Positions 1-11,589 of a stretch of 64,000 bases of DNA are shown here, piece by piece; positions within the stretch are counted from its first letter, which is position 1; each line of letters opens with the position of its first letter. This stretch comes from Spisula solida. Taxonomy: Eukaryota > Mollusca > Bivalvia > Venerida > Mactridae. Under the pieces are notes generated by a model. The model had not been told where the DNA came from. It did not search any database and saw nothing but the letters and a program-made list of their open reading frames with translations. The position numbers were made by a program, and so were the translations under genes. The DNA lies in assembly GCA_947247005.1 (NCBI GenBank), contig OX365944.1:18017501-18081500 (forward strand), written 5' to 3'.

Positions 1-234
1 TTGTCAGCGAAACAAAATACTTCCAATAATCTTGATATTGTCAACAAATCTTAGAAGCCACTCATTTGGTTGACCTAAAGTATGTAGGTGGTTTTACTAA
101 TGTGCCCTATCATGCACTAAATGTTGCTAGAATGGAACAGCACACTATATCCAGAACAGTTACTATATGACCAAGGCGCATAAGAATTACCATTATTTTT
201 AATTTTCCTGTGTTCATTCATCACGGCATTGCAT
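1..234. other. AT-rich sequence, nothing recognised
   Basis: No open frame of note, no repeat and no RNA-like structure seen on either strand. Confidence 0.4.
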
Positions 235-510
235 TTGTATGAGATATTTTCGCTCCGCCAATTGATTTGAAATTCTGTTTTATTCTCTAATCATGTTAAT
301 AATTCCAACGATCGTCATTAGTGTGACATTAGTCAGTTACATTTGAAGCACTTTCCGAACAGTTCTCACAGATATAAATTAGGCGAAGATTAGGCTGCAA
401 TTGCATGGACGGTTTAAGGCAATATAAATTTGAAGTCATGCCTATAATATGCTTCTTAAATTGATAATTGATTTCGCCGAGATCACTAAATTCTACAGCC
501 CTAATAGACA
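235..510 (+). repeat. Diverged partial copy of the duplicon left end
   Basis: Resembles the first few hundred bases of copies A (from about 4,020) and B (from about 18,250). All share a TCTCTAATCATGTTAAT-like start, then TCATTAGTGTGACATTA. Near 450 it has GCTTCTTAAATTGATAATTG, matching GCTTCAATTGATAATAATTG in copy B near 18,420. It is much more diverged than A is from B, so it is an older event. It stops being recognisable near 510. Confidence 0.5.
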
Positions 511-1217
511 CCGGTTCAATTAGGCATTGAAAATCTACCGGTACTGCTATATCCCGTATATGTACTAATACGTAACACATTAATTATTTTGAAACGTGCA
601 TTGAACCTACATGAATTTAGTAGCATATGTATGTTATGTTCTGTAATACATTAGTAAATCAAGAAAAAAATGAAAATGAAAGCTCTTGACCATTGAAACT
701 AAAAGCAGAGCTTAATGACATGCCAAAATAGCTATCTCACTAAAAACGGATAAAACAGTGACAGGAATTACCTTGCCATCATGACCGTATTATTTTTGCC
801 TTGATATTGCATTACTTTCTGAATACATTTACATTTCGTTCAAATTAGAGCCATAATTTGAAAGCCAGAAAGAAAACTTCTAATTAAGTAGGTCATCTAT
901 GCAAACCTTAAAATATAGATCTTGGCAACCTCGACCACGACATGTAGCTTCCTTTCTGAGATATGTTTACATTTAACATACCTACATGTGGATACCACAT
1001 GAGACTGCCTGCGAAACTAAATATTATTGATAATTGTTATGTACTTTTTGTGCGCTCCATTTGCTTATAATATATCACATCGATTTCTTAATGAGACTCA
1101 CATACTCAAATAATTTTCTTAAATTAAATCAAAATATATTGCAGCTTTCTTCTAAATAGTCATGTGATATGAACAGTGGAGAACTGGTATAAATAATACA
1201 TGGGCTATACATTGTAT
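511..1217. other. AT-rich sequence, nothing recognised
   Basis: No gene, mobile element or tandem repeat identified. Short open frames here have no recognisable product. Confidence 0.35.
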
Positions 1218-1510
1218 TAGTCCCCTACCGGTTTTGACCGGAGGGGACTATAGGTTTGTCCGTCGAACAATCTGGATCCTGACATAACTCAAATTGTGGT
1301 TGCTATGGCAACAGAAAGAGTGAAAATATGCCCAAATCTGGATCCTGCCATAACTCAAACAGTTTCCAAGCTAGGTTTATGAAACTTGATATGTTGATAG
1401 GGTGCAATAAGGGGGGTAATGCACGTCTAAAAATATTTTGATTCTGACAAAAATTGTGGTTGCTATGGCAACAGCAACATTGAAAATGGCCTCAAACCGG
1501 TAGGGGACTT
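1218..1510. mobile_element. Short inverted-repeat element (MITE-like)
   Basis: Terminal inverted repeats: the left end reads AGTCCCCTACCGGTTTTGA and the right end, reverse complemented, reads AAGTCCCCTACCGGTTTGAG. The left end is itself a hairpin (AGTCCCCT ... AGGGGACT, 1,219-1,250). Inside, two pieces recur: TCTGGATCCTGMCATAACTC (near 1,270 and 1,343) and GTGGTTGCTATGGCAACAG (near 1,296 and 1,455). No coding capacity, so non-autonomous. The superfamily is not clear; the flanks do not give an unambiguous target duplication. Confidence 0.65.
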
Positions 1511-2384
1511 CTGTATTGCTTGCAATTCTTAATTACTTGTTGTATATGCAATTGTCTGACGTTGACGTGGAGTTTAAGAAGCTCTATCAATTTAACTCTA
1601 TGGTAATAATAAACTACCATATTGGTAGTAATGTTACAATGCAATTGGTGTCACTTCGTTGTCGGTTATATAAATTTTAACTAAGTGCATAATGTGGACA
1701 AATAAAACGCACATGCCTATTGACTAAATTTGATGTTTTTCATATCTTGCATCCAAACAGAAACAAAATTCGATACATTGATTATAATTCATTATGTAAA
1801 TGTCCATGTTCTTAATTAGTCAGTGATAAACATAACAACACCATAAAGTTGGATGTACTACATGTAGCATCTTTTACACGTATGTTTACTTATTTATCAA
1901 TAAATCATTACAGAGACCGTCATAAGCATAGCCTGGACAATCATTTAGTACGCAAATTTAAACAAGGAATATTGTCTGAACAAGAATATTTCATTAATTG
2001 TAAAAGGTTCAAAAAAGTAAACAGACAATCACCCAAGAGCATGATAGGAAAAATGTATCCACCGTATTGTGAATAGGCGCGTTACGTAACCTGTTACTTC
2101 TAAACCACCCTAAATATTTGCAATTAATTTCACAAATCAGAATACTTTCTATTATAAATGTGATTACCCAAACTAAAGGTAATCGATGAAAGTCGTCGAC
2201 TCTAAACTGGCATACCATTCCACAGATATTTCATATTATGTCATAGATATATTCCGTCATATTAGAGTCAAATTGCTGTAGAACCGATGCTAAATGCGTT
2301 TGCACTCTTGAACATCCGTGCCTATGTATTTGCTTTTCGACTTATAACTAGACAGCAGCTGTTATGTATTTTATACTCCATATA
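1511..2384. other. Intergenic sequence, nothing recognised
   Basis: A 75-residue open frame at 1,849-2,076 (+) has no recognisable domain and no flanking gene structure, so I do not call it a gene. No repeats noticed. Confidence 0.35.
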
Positions 2385-2616
2385 CAGGGTGTTAAAAAAG
2401 TTCGTTCACAAAATTTAAATTCATATAAAGTTTTTTTGAGCTATGAACGCAGTAGACCATGTTAATTTCATATTCTAATAGCCTCATTTAATGCCAGGGA
2501 GATTGAAACAATGATAAAACCCTCTGAATTTCAACCTAAAAAATTACAGTCTTCTGAGGTCAGAAAAATGAAATATTGAAACTCAAACATTGAGAACAAA
2601 CTTTTTTAACACCCTG
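2385..2616. mobile_element. 232 bp Tc1/mariner-type MITE
   Basis: Terminal inverted repeats begin CAGGGTGTTAAAAAAGTTYG on both ends (right end reverse complemented: CAGGGTGTTAAAAAAGTTTG). They are flanked by TA on each side (2,383-2,384 and 2,617-2,618). A TA target duplication with CAGGGTGTT-type ends is the usual signature of non-autonomous Tc1/mariner superfamily elements. No open frame inside. Confidence 0.85.
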
Positions 2617-2739
2617 TAGATGGAAACATTCACAAATTTTCACCATGACTTGATCATTAAATTTCTCATCCATTACAATGATTGATTAATTGACTATACA
2701 ATAATGGGCGCGTTTTCACTCAAAATACAGGGACAATAT

Positions 2740-3650
2740 CGACATTATGGACACAAAACTCTGGAAAATTGAATATTGTGCAACAGTTTTAGCAGAATGC
2801 CTGTGTAAAGATTCGGTACATTTTCATTTAGTTTTTACTGATGGAACAACCAGAGCATTCGTGTATCGAAAAGCATACCTATCTTGATTTTTAAATTTAA
2901 CTAGATCGTGTCAGTACGTAGGTCACTGTTTGTTCAAGATCTTATATATTTCTTAGGCCATACTTCTAAGAAGCCTGACTTAAAATGTTGGCCATTTGGA
3001 TTTTTTAAGTAGGATGTCATATTCAGATGTGTAATCATTAACGATAAAGCGTAGTGATCATTATTGGATCTTTTCTATCGTGTCATAACTTCCACACAGA
3101 AGTGCCATGTCAAAAGGACAAAAACTAAATTTGAAAGAATAAAAGAATGGTAGATAGTAAGTCTACATAGATAGTTTTCATAGATATCTGTTTTGACACA
3201 TATTTGAGACATGCTTGTCGAACTTTATCTAAAAATCAATTGTAACTCCTATTAAATTAACACCATCTTCACTTTTGATGGTTATATCATCTAAGTTAAA
3301 TGTAAGTTAAAACATAGATCACATTGTCAGGATTCGCTTTCATTTGATTTTCCGAAAATCATTCATAAAAAACAGACAATCTTGTGCAAGAGTAGGCTTT
3401 AATAGATTTGGGTCTTTGTTAGCTGCATATAGTGTGTTATCATCCGCATAGTTTTACAGACTACTATCTTCGACAAAGTTGAAGATTAATAAATATGTTA
3501 AATAATACTGTCCCTAAAATAGACCCTTGGGGTACCCCTTTATATATTTCTCTAAAGTGCTCACTTCCCCCCGAGTTTGACACATTGTTTTCTATTGCCT
3601 AAGTCACCTTTAATTATGTGCAAGACAGAGTCTCACAAACCATAATGATA
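2740..3650 (-). pseudogene. Decayed LINE ORF2 (reverse transcriptase to C-terminus)
   Basis: Conceptual translation of the minus strand shows, in the correct order but across several frames, the landmarks of a non-LTR retrotransposon ORF2. KGVPQGSILGTVLFNIFINL lies near 3,490-3,550 (RT motif B region). NYADDNTLYAANKDPNLL near 3,400-3,455 is the YADD catalytic motif. FSENQMKANPD lies near 3,325-3,360 and NLIGVTID near 3,240-3,270. YHSFILSNLVFVLLTWHFC near 3,085-3,150 is followed by EYDILLKKSKWPTF and EIYKILNKQ down to about 2,930, then FKNQDRYAFRYTNALVVPS near 2,840-2,900. Frameshifts and stops between blocks make it a fossil. The block style fits the CR1/Jockey-like group with endonuclease plus RT, but only the RT thumb and C-terminal part survive. 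It is a different family from the LINE at 45,197. Confidence 0.85.
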
Positions 3651-4059
3651 ATTGTGAATTATCAACAAATATTATTGTGATCCCCTATTAGGGATATTTT
3701 ACAACAAGATCACATAAACTATGTTTCACCGCGGGAGGATATTACATTAATTGTGTAGAAACTGACCATCTGGCTTGCTTGGTTGCTGAGTCTACATGTA
3801 CTACATCGCCCATCATAATATGCTAGAAAATTACTAGAAGGTGGTATTCTGCCAGAATATCTGGGATTGCCATTTTATGATTATTTGCACGTTTATTAAA
3901 AACTGATATGACATTTAGACTATAAACTACATGTATTAGCTTAAATATTCTTTACAATGTGTATAAAATGATATAGCTACGTCTTCTGATACGCTGTGGT
4001 GCATGGTACTTTTGTAAAAGATATTTTCACTCTGCTGTTTTCTCGTTTTGCCATGTTCT
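3651..4059. other. Sequence between LINE fossil and duplicon A
   Basis: May contain further decayed upstream LINE sequence, but I could not read any motif. Nothing else recognised. Confidence 0.3.
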
Positions 4060-4589
4060 CTAATCATGTTAATATTCCCAAATGATCGTCATTAGGTGTG
4101 ACAATATCCAGAGACATTTAAAATCAAAGATTAATCTGCAATCATGCTCATGATTCGAGACAATAAAATTGTTACATGTCCTTAGAGTACACAAAAAGAG
4201 AACACAGAGAATTGTGCGTTTAAAATGAATGCAAAAACATAAAATCAGACTTAATTGGGCTTCGTCTTGATGTTACTTTGAAAGCGTCGATTTCAATAAA
4301 ATCCGGAATCAAATGTGATGTTACTTTATGGACAGATAGTTTATACTAATTTATTTTAGTCCGATAGTGAAACAAATTTTTCCGACTTATACTACTCACC
4401 ATCAACACCTCTTTCCTGATGTCATCCATCGCCACGAGGGTATGAGAGAAGATAAGTTAGTGTTATTTTGTGCTCAGCGTCTAGCAAGGGAAATACTAAT
4501 ACCACTTTTATTTCGTCTTTAGTACAGCGGCCTGAAACTAGACCCGGGATTATATGTCCAGATAACACGGTGACTACACAATTTATAGT

Positions 4590-4862
4590 TGGTATACAAC
4601 AAAAGTGACGCAATAATAAAACACATCGGACAGAAAAGGCAGCAAGCAACAGAAACAATAGCGCACGCAAAGCTGAACAGCTACAAAGACACGACAGCCA
4701 ACACTGTAAGCCTGCCTCTTCAGTTAGTGAACACACGTCCTGGGTAAGAGCCAACAGACAAGAACGCATCAAATGGACAAATACCCATCATAGGGACAAC
4801 ACATACATCAACACCCAACAGAAACAAACATATTTCATTGGTATATGTGTCAATAAAATGTA
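4590..4862 (+). pseudogene. KAA module, copy A left (coding-like repeat)
   Basis: A plus-strand frame is open from about 4,610 to a stop near 4,862. It contains RTEKAASNRNNSARKAEQLQ, later RANRQERIKWTNTHHRDN. It is rich in Asn, Arg, Lys, Gln and His, with no recognised domain. The minus-strand module at 11,147-11,344 aligns with it at protein level (RIGKAAMISNN; later KKQEDIKTTSKHHKGN). No ATG or splice context was identified, so this is either a fragment of an old coding repeat or chance. In copy B the equivalent frame (18,880 on) has a stop. Confidence 0.35.
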
Positions 4863-5136
4863 ATGGTAAATTGTAGCTTAATTAAATGTTCCTTATAAAA
4901 AGGGAGTGTACGTTGAATTCATTTTGTAGGTCCTGTTTAGTCATTTCTAATGTTGATTAAGTTTCATTACAGTTTACTTGTTGGCGTATATTTTGATATG
5001 CATATTTAAAGTGTATGTTTGACGTTTATTTGAGTTTAACGCAGTTTCGCAATAAAGTTCATTATATACGCAGATTCACCGAACCAGTTTTCCCTGACAT
5101 TTTTCTAACCAGTATTAACTTATCCATTATACAAGG

Positions 5137-5510
5137 AACCAACCACCTCTTCATATGTGAAGAAACTCGACACTGATTCAAATTTTCATGGAAGGATATG
5201 ATCTGTCGCGATAAGAAATCGAGACAGAATTGCTAGTGAAGTTTCCAGTGTACCAACCACTTGACACGGACGCAGCTTTCCATATTTAATCAACCATCTG
5301 CAAAGTCAATGCAAATAAAGAAGGAACCAACAACTTTTCCATGTGTGGAGAAACACGACACTGATTCAAATTTTCATGGAAGGGTATGACCTGTCGCGAT
5401 CACAAATCGAAACAGAATTGCTAGTTACATATCCAGTGTACAAACCACTTGACACGGACGCGGCTTTCCATATTTAATCAACCGTCAGCAAAGTCAATGC
5501 AAATAAAGAA
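5137..5510 (+). repeat. Two tandem copies of a ~187 bp unit
   Basis: The unit starting AAGGAACCAACCACCTCTTC at about 5,135 repeats starting AAGGAACCAACAACTTTTCC at about 5,322. Both contain GACACTGATTCAAATTTTCA, then TCCAGTGTAC and CTTGACACGGACGC, and both end AAAGTCAATGCAAATAAAGA. Copy B has one shortened unit (19,598-19,750). Confidence 0.85.
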
Positions 5511-5966
5511 GTGACTATAATTCCCCTCAATATTCCCTGAATAGCCGAGCAAATGTTAATTCATGTCATGATAAAGATTAAGACAGAAACAATATTTTAG
5601 TAAATATGGCACGATGTTCAAATATACCTTTACAAACGGCACTTGTAAATTTTGAATGAGAAAACATTTAAGCAAAAAATAATTAAGAAGGTAAGTTGAT
5701 TTACAAATGTATGTACATATCATGCGTATAATGTTCAATGTTGCCAATAGTTGTATGAAAATAAGTAAGTTGTTCATACCGTATTATCCTTTTGCATTTG
5801 TAAACCATTTACATGTTAGATTAAATATCTTTCTAATTATCGCAGATGCAACACGACCCTTATAATTCAGCAGTGGCAACGATAAATACTTTACTTAGTA
5901 ATAATATCAATTAGATGCTTCATTCGACATTGACATCATGTATATATGTATATGTATTATTTAAAT

Positions 5967-6379
5967 TTATCACATACCATGCGGTCCAGGAGTGCCGTAA
6001 AGCCGTGACGAAAATATCGTTCGTCACTCCAAGACCGTGCAATAAATATGTAAATTTGCATGACGTGAAGTTAGCCAATCCATGCATTGATTCGTCACTG
6101 ACGTCAGGATAACATCAGCGTCACCATGACGACGCGCTTATTGTACCGCTAAATTTTGGCTGAAACATATGCAGCGCACATCATCCTTCTGAACAATATT
6201 GAGCGTACTCTAAGGTTATGTGATAAATAAAATCTTACATTCGTGCTCATTACATACGAGTTTTATTTAAACTCGTCGACAAAAACAATATGACACTCGG
6301 CAAAGCCTCGTGTCATATCATTTTGTCAACTCGTTTAATAAAACTCGTATGTAATGAGCACTCATGCAAGATCCTCTAT
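5967..6379 (+). mobile_element. Double-hairpin element 1 (A only)
   Basis: Absent from the matching position in copy B (20,235-20,250), where TTTAAATGTGAGAACTG runs through. In A the flanks are TTTAAAT on the left and GTGAGTAATG on the right, so any target duplication is at most about 2 bp. The left end begins TTATCACATA, and its complement TATGTGATAA recurs at 6,213, next to the big hairpin. A small hairpin lies at 5,989-6,030 (GGAGTG...GTGACGA...TCGTCACTCC) and TGACGTCA at 6,099-6,106. A long hairpin spans about 6,215-6,378; its core arms are 6,242-6,301 and 6,305-6,362, with apex ACTCGGCAAAGCCTCGTG at 6,295-6,312. No open frame of note. Confidence 0.75.
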
Positions 6380-6970
6380 GTGAGTAATGAAAAGGCCTTG
6401 ATTACTAGGTAACTTATATTATGCGTTCACAGAACATGTAATTATATTATGCCTTTAGTGCATGTAACACTTCTAATCACTGAAAAGTGACTGTAAACTA
6501 AACATCTAGGTTCGATATGTGTAAGGTTTGATGTATCTGTGCTGTTTATAAATAAGTAGTATTTCCTGTTGGTTGTATTCATTATGTGTGTTCGTGTTCC
6601 TAGAACGAACATAAACATCGACATCATGATAGAGTACAATGAACCTGAATTGTTTGTGGCTCAGAAAATGTATGAATAATTTAAAAGTACTAGTACTCGG
6701 TAGCCTTATTATAACCTTTGACAAATGAGTTGAAAACAACAACGACTTAGAGTTGAATATCCGATCATTATCCTCTTGTTATTGTCATACAAATGGTAGA
6801 ATCGATCAGTTGTAAGTATTGTCTGGGTATATAGATTTTATTGTGTCTGGTTTGTGTCATACTTCATATTGCCGAATAATTCAATTCGATTTAATTTATT
6901 GTCATATGAACATTTATAATACATTCTTCGCCATATAAGGCGGCATCAATTACATACATGTTACGAGTCA

Positions 6971-6991
6971 GACACACACACACACACACTC
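6971..6991. repeat. (AC)n microsatellite
   Basis: Ten or so AC units after GAGTCAG. Copy B has a shorter run near 20,823-20,835. Confidence 0.9.
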
Positions 6992-7439
6992 AGATTTTCA
7001 TTTACTATAAATGTGATCGCAAGGAAATGTGTTACACTATGAAAATTACTCAGATTTTTCCGTCCATGTATTTAACATTTATATGATGAGTACCAAACAA
7101 GGGATACTACGTGTATACGTGTTTCAATGTTTAACTTAATGAACATTATGATTGTCCCAGTTGATCACAAACACCAACAAAACCACACACAAACCAACAA
7201 CAATATCGACTTTCAGAAGGGAACATTTCTTTATTTGTATTTATAGTATAGTATCTTGTAGAATATATTCATTATTTTTCAAATGTGTTCTGTTCTGGCT
7301 AAGTCTAAAATTACAAACGATCAAACTGTGTTCAAAGACTACAATAGCAATTCAAAACACGAAACGATCTGAAATAATAGCTAATGAGCTTCTGAGGCAA
7401 CGCATAGAAAAATTTAAAAACATATTCGTTAGTTGTCAT

Positions 7440-7740
7440 TAAAGTATAACTATTATACTGCGAAAACTGAAGATCGCTAGAATCGAACATTAGACGACCG
7501 TAACTAGATAATTATCTTATCTAGATATCCCTAATAACAACTGTATGCTAACATCTTTAACCAAAGCACCAATCATAGATCAATCCAAACGCCGTTGTCT
7601 GTCGACACCATGTCATTAATGTCGTAAATCCAGCAAAGATTAGTGTTGATATATATATATAATGGTCTGTAATTGGTCAACAAAACGTTACAAACACAGT
7701 CGAATGCGGAGAGTAGTTTTAGCAACCTATTCAATACAAC
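7440..7740 (+). repeat. Diverged module also found in F, E and at 11,590
   Basis: The string GCAAAGATTAGTGTTGAT, followed by TTGGTCAACAAAACGTTACA and later TAGCAACCT, parallels F at 51,966-52,062 (GCAAAGATCGTATTAGTGTC ... CGATCAACAAAGC ... GGCAACCTT). The same order occurs at 11,590-11,850. This suggests an internal older repeat inside the 14 kb unit. The B counterpart is 21,300-21,600. Confidence 0.45.
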
Positions 7741-8554
7741 ACTTTGACACTAATTAGGATGATTTCACCTAATCTTATTATCCATGCAATAGTGCAAGTC
7801 GTGTCAATCTTCTTTTTGTTGGTGATCTTAGATCAAATTTAAGGAGGTCCGAGCTACCTTGTGCACATGCGCAAAATTTCAAAATCGTATTAGATAAGAA
7901 CAAGTTTATATGAATTTTAGTTACAATGATCGCATATGAATGTTGATTAATGACAATAAACATAATACTATTGCACAAAATATATGTTTTTTAACTTTTT
8001 ATTTTTTGTATGTATGAAAAGTTGTTTGTGAACGGCAAAAGTGATAATAATTGATTCACAATAAGTCCCTACACTTATTCAAATGCATATGCTTATACAT
8101 AGTTTGTAGTGCATGGTTTTGTTATATGAAGTTGCCACACTTTTAAATATTTTTGATCAAATGTTATTTCATTACAAATAAAATAATTAATATGCAAATT
8201 AGATTAATTTTGTGCTAATTTATTCATAATTGGTACTTTTTGATGAATAGCTCCCTGGTGACCCCTTTTTTATTTGACTAAACTGGTGTTCTATGTGATA
8301 CTCAACTTATGACCAATTTTAAATTATTTTTGATCGTAAGATATTTTTGACGTTCATTTGAAAATCACAATTTTTGCAGGTAGGTGGGGTATCTATTTAT
8401 CATGTTCAAATACTGAATTTGTTCACCAGGCAGCCGGAACTGTGACTAATGTTAATAGCAGTGACCATTGAACACATAAAATATCATGCATTGCTTAAAA
8501 GTAGTTTCATATAGTAAAAATCTTAAAAAGGACATAATAATGCCATAAATTAAG

Positions 8555-9305
8555 GAAATTGATAACATGAACAAAATACAATAGTAGGTCGTTAGAAAGC
8601 CGTGTATGTTTTATTAGTAGTTGCTTCAATATTTTAAAAGTTTTGATTAATGGTCATATTGATAAAACTACTGTTATATACATTTGTATTACTAACAGAA
8701 TGTGTGGTTTGCCCAAGGAAGTTGCTTAAAGAGAGATATGATAAAGAAATCTTTCTCCGAACATATTTAATTAAGTTTTACAATTTTACTAACCTCTAAT
8801 TTAGTATAAAAATACAACATTACCACATAGTTTGGATAGGTCTGGGAATTCATACATAATCATACAATTAACGTAACTTGGTAGTTCGTGTTGTGGGTAG
8901 AATACTGTGCCAACAACCAATGTTTTAACCGATGTTATTGGGTAGTCGTTTAACAGAATTCTACGTCAGTTTCATTTAATTGTTGTTGTGGTCGCTCTGA
9001 AATTACGATATTTTCAAAATGTTGTGCATGTATTTTGTTTGAAATTCAAAAACATTTACTACAATGTTGCAAAGAGATTGAGAATTAGGTAAGGTGCATA
9101 ATAAATATATTGTAAATAAAGTCTAGAAATATTCGCATATTAACATAGAATGATGTAACATATAAAACCGTACAGGTACAAATGCTTGTTCAGACGTACA
9201 CATTCTGCTATTCCCGATCAATGTACCAGGATGTATTGGTTAATAGAGGCAAAGCAAAAGGGAAATACAAGCTAAGAAAATAACTCTATAATAGAGTTTT
9301 CAACT
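8555..9305. other. Segment present in A, missing from B
   Basis: Copy B joins TTCAGGAAATGGATA directly to ATAATGTCAAGCGG at about 22,385. A has about 740 bp between AATTAAGGAAATTGATA and ATAATGTCAAGGGG. No inverted ends or coding motif were found, so a deletion in B is as likely as an insertion in A. Confidence 0.6.
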
Positions 9306-9899
9306 TAGAATAATGTCAAGGGGAGTGATCAACTACGTTGTCGTCTGGCTATTATTCCACGTTCATGGTAACAGACAACTGGCCTTATGGCAACATAACA
9401 TACTGTCAATGAAACTGTTCCCTGTAGCATTGTGTGATTGAACTGTATAACTTAAAAAGCCGCCTGAAGAAGTCCGTTGTGAATTGGAGAAAGTTTTGCT
9501 AAATAATCGAAAAAACATATTTTGACTTATTTTCAGTGTTACCTTTAGGCGAGAAAGAACATAAAAGCACCATCTTGTATATAATGGAGTCGAAGACATA
9601 AATGAACAGCTAGTAAAATGAAAGAGAGACAACTTCTTGCAAAAATGAAATTAAAAGCCTTAAAACATAACTTACATTTATACATAATTGTCACACAAAA
9701 TTGATATATTGGCAGTATGTTACGTAGCAATATATGTAAGACGAGTGGCTGGTTTGGTGAATGGCTACATTAATCAACACATGTAGTGTTGCGCGTATCA
9801 CCTGGAGTATTTCGTCTTCCGGTGCTTGGTTCACATGCCAGTTTACGTATTAATTCATTAAATCATATTTAACGAACAAATGTATATAAATGTACAAAT

Positions 9900-10260
9900 G
9901 ACCAATGCACTACATGTAAGTCTCGTTTATTCCACTTCATGTATTGTTTTGCTGTATTACTATATGCGTTCTTTGAAACATTTTACAATCAGTTACCACA
10001 CTACAATATTTACTTAAAACAAATATCTCTTTCGCTTTGTCTCACTGTGACATCACTGAGGGATATTTCTTCAGAGTTATCTTATTTGCATTTTAAAGAC
10101 TCTGATATCGCTGTATGACGTACATTACTGTTATTAAGCGATCCTTTTGACATGCAAAGATAGATGGATGCATTATCTGGTGCCCTGTTGTGTTAACATA
10201 TCTGATTATGCATCGCTTCCGTTGTGCTTTAGTCTTGCATAGATAAGGAATGCATTCATA
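9900..10260 (+). repeat. Diverged copy of the F/E 'H module'
   Basis: CTCTTTCGCTTTGTCTC, then GATATCGCTG, GTACATTACTGTTATTAAGC, GACATGCAAAGATAGATG and GATTATGCATCGCTT follow the same order as F at 50,870-51,095 (ACATTACTGTTATCAACAAT, GCGTGCAAAGATTG, GATTATGCATCGCTTTCTC) and E at 37,840-38,070. Related pieces occur in C (54,110-54,320) and D (60,240-60,450) and, inverted, in G (33,200-33,420). The order of neighbouring modules is also kept, pointing to an ancient repeat unit of several kb. Confidence 0.6.
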
Positions 10261-10591
10261 AATACATAATGTAAATGTTGTTCATTTTGTAATCAATTTA
10301 TAAATACGAAATGGTTTTGCATTTAAGGGAAACAAAAAAACACACAATATTTCTATACACTTTATTTGAAATGGAAATATCGGATCAGCTGTAAACAGCA
10401 CTACATAAAAGTAATATCTTTCAGAGAAAATTAAAGCACACTTGCTACATGTACGTATCGTTTATTGAGATAAAGTCTGTACACTTAAACACTTCAATTT
10501 ATAGTAAAACATTTTTATTGGCTACACAATTTGCTTGATACATTTGTAAAAAGCTCATTTTATATTTAAACAACAAGCAGCATTTTGTATA

Positions 10592-11145
10592 CAGGGTGTA
10601 CCATAATGTATGTCTGCTTGTTGAATGCTTATACATTCTAAATGACATAGGGAACTTATTCAATGGCTAAATGTTATTGAATGGTATATAAACTAAAACA
10701 AAATTGCATTAGCAAAACTATAATGTAATTGTAACAAATACCCCATCTATAGTGTGTGTTCCAGATGACCACCCCTTTTCTGCAACCTCGAGTTCGATAC
10801 GTTCTCAAATATTTCTGATGACCTCAACACATGTGTCCTGTTTAATCTTCCTAATATCCTATGGAGGTATTTAAGCCTGATGGAGTTGTTGGCTGAGAGG
10901 ACTACACACTCGGTCCTTCAAATAGCCCCACAGAAAAAAATCAAGAGGGTTTAAATCAGATGAGTGAGGGCTGTGTGGGGCTGCTCAATTTTGTTGAAAC
11001 CAGCAGTTATCAGGTGTCAATCTCCTCTTAGTTAGTTCTTGAATTTACCCAGAGCGCACGAGTTTGAGATATCTCTGCAGTGATGGTACAAGTTACTCCA
11101 TGCCCTTCTGTAATTTCGTTGTCCAGCATAAGGCTACTTCGTTTC
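10592..11145 (-). pseudogene. Decayed Tc1/mariner-like transposon (copy A)
   Basis: A CAGGGTGTACCATAATGTA end follows a TA at 10,590. Minus-strand translation near 10,880-10,985 gives DLNPLDFFLWGYLKDRV, the end of the DDE catalytic core in this superfamily (PDLNPLD with the third acidic residue). Further downstream come IRKIKQDTCVEVIRNI, a stop, then ERIELEVAEKGWSSGTHTIDG, the usual transposase tail. Stops are at 10,870 and 10,805 or so. No matching right inverted repeat was found, so the element is truncated or internally deleted. Confidence 0.75.
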
Positions 11146-11146
11146 T

Positions 11147-11400
11147 TTAAAGAAGTGCATGAACAATATATATCTTGAATGTTGTTTGTGGGTTACCCTT
11201 GTGATGTTTGGACGTCGTTTTGATATCTTCCTGTTTTTTTACTCTAACTCTGGATTGGTTTTCTAACCGAGGCGGCAGGCTGTCGGAGTGGGTTGTTGTG
11301 TTTTGTAGCAGTACAGTATTTCGTGTTGTGTTGTTGCTGATCATTGCCGCCTTCCCTATTCGATCATTATTATTTCTGACGATACCATTTGAAGTAACAG
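11147..11400 (-). pseudogene. KAA module, copy A middle
   Basis: The minus strand is open for about 65 residues and starts with NNDRIGKAAMISNNTTRNTV; the tail contains RVRVKKQEDIKTTSKHHKGN. Copy B (24,064-24,315) keeps the frame open with conservative changes. By composition and pairwise similarity it belongs with the modules at 4,590, 32,520, 40,385, 43,940 and 51,600. It sits at the same place within its repeat as the F module at 51,600-51,722 and has the same orientation. No known domain. Confidence 0.35.
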
Positions 11401-11589
11401 TAATAGTTAAATGAAATTACATTGTGATTGTTCAATACTAGGCGATCATTACATATATTTCGGATTCCGGGGCTACACTTATTGTAGACACAGAAGCCAC
11501 ATTTACAACTATATTTGTCATTTTCATTACTCGTATATCACTAGTGTCTGAAGATGGAATCAAGATAGACAACCGTCATTAACAAACCA

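Noticed and set aside
4422..4772. 116-residue minus-strand frame with hydrophobic Cys/Leu stretches (and its counterpart 18,720-19,058)
   Set aside because: Looks membrane-like, but it is the complement of the A/C-rich KAA module, which makes Leu/Cys/Phe codons on the other strand. No start context or homologue recognised.
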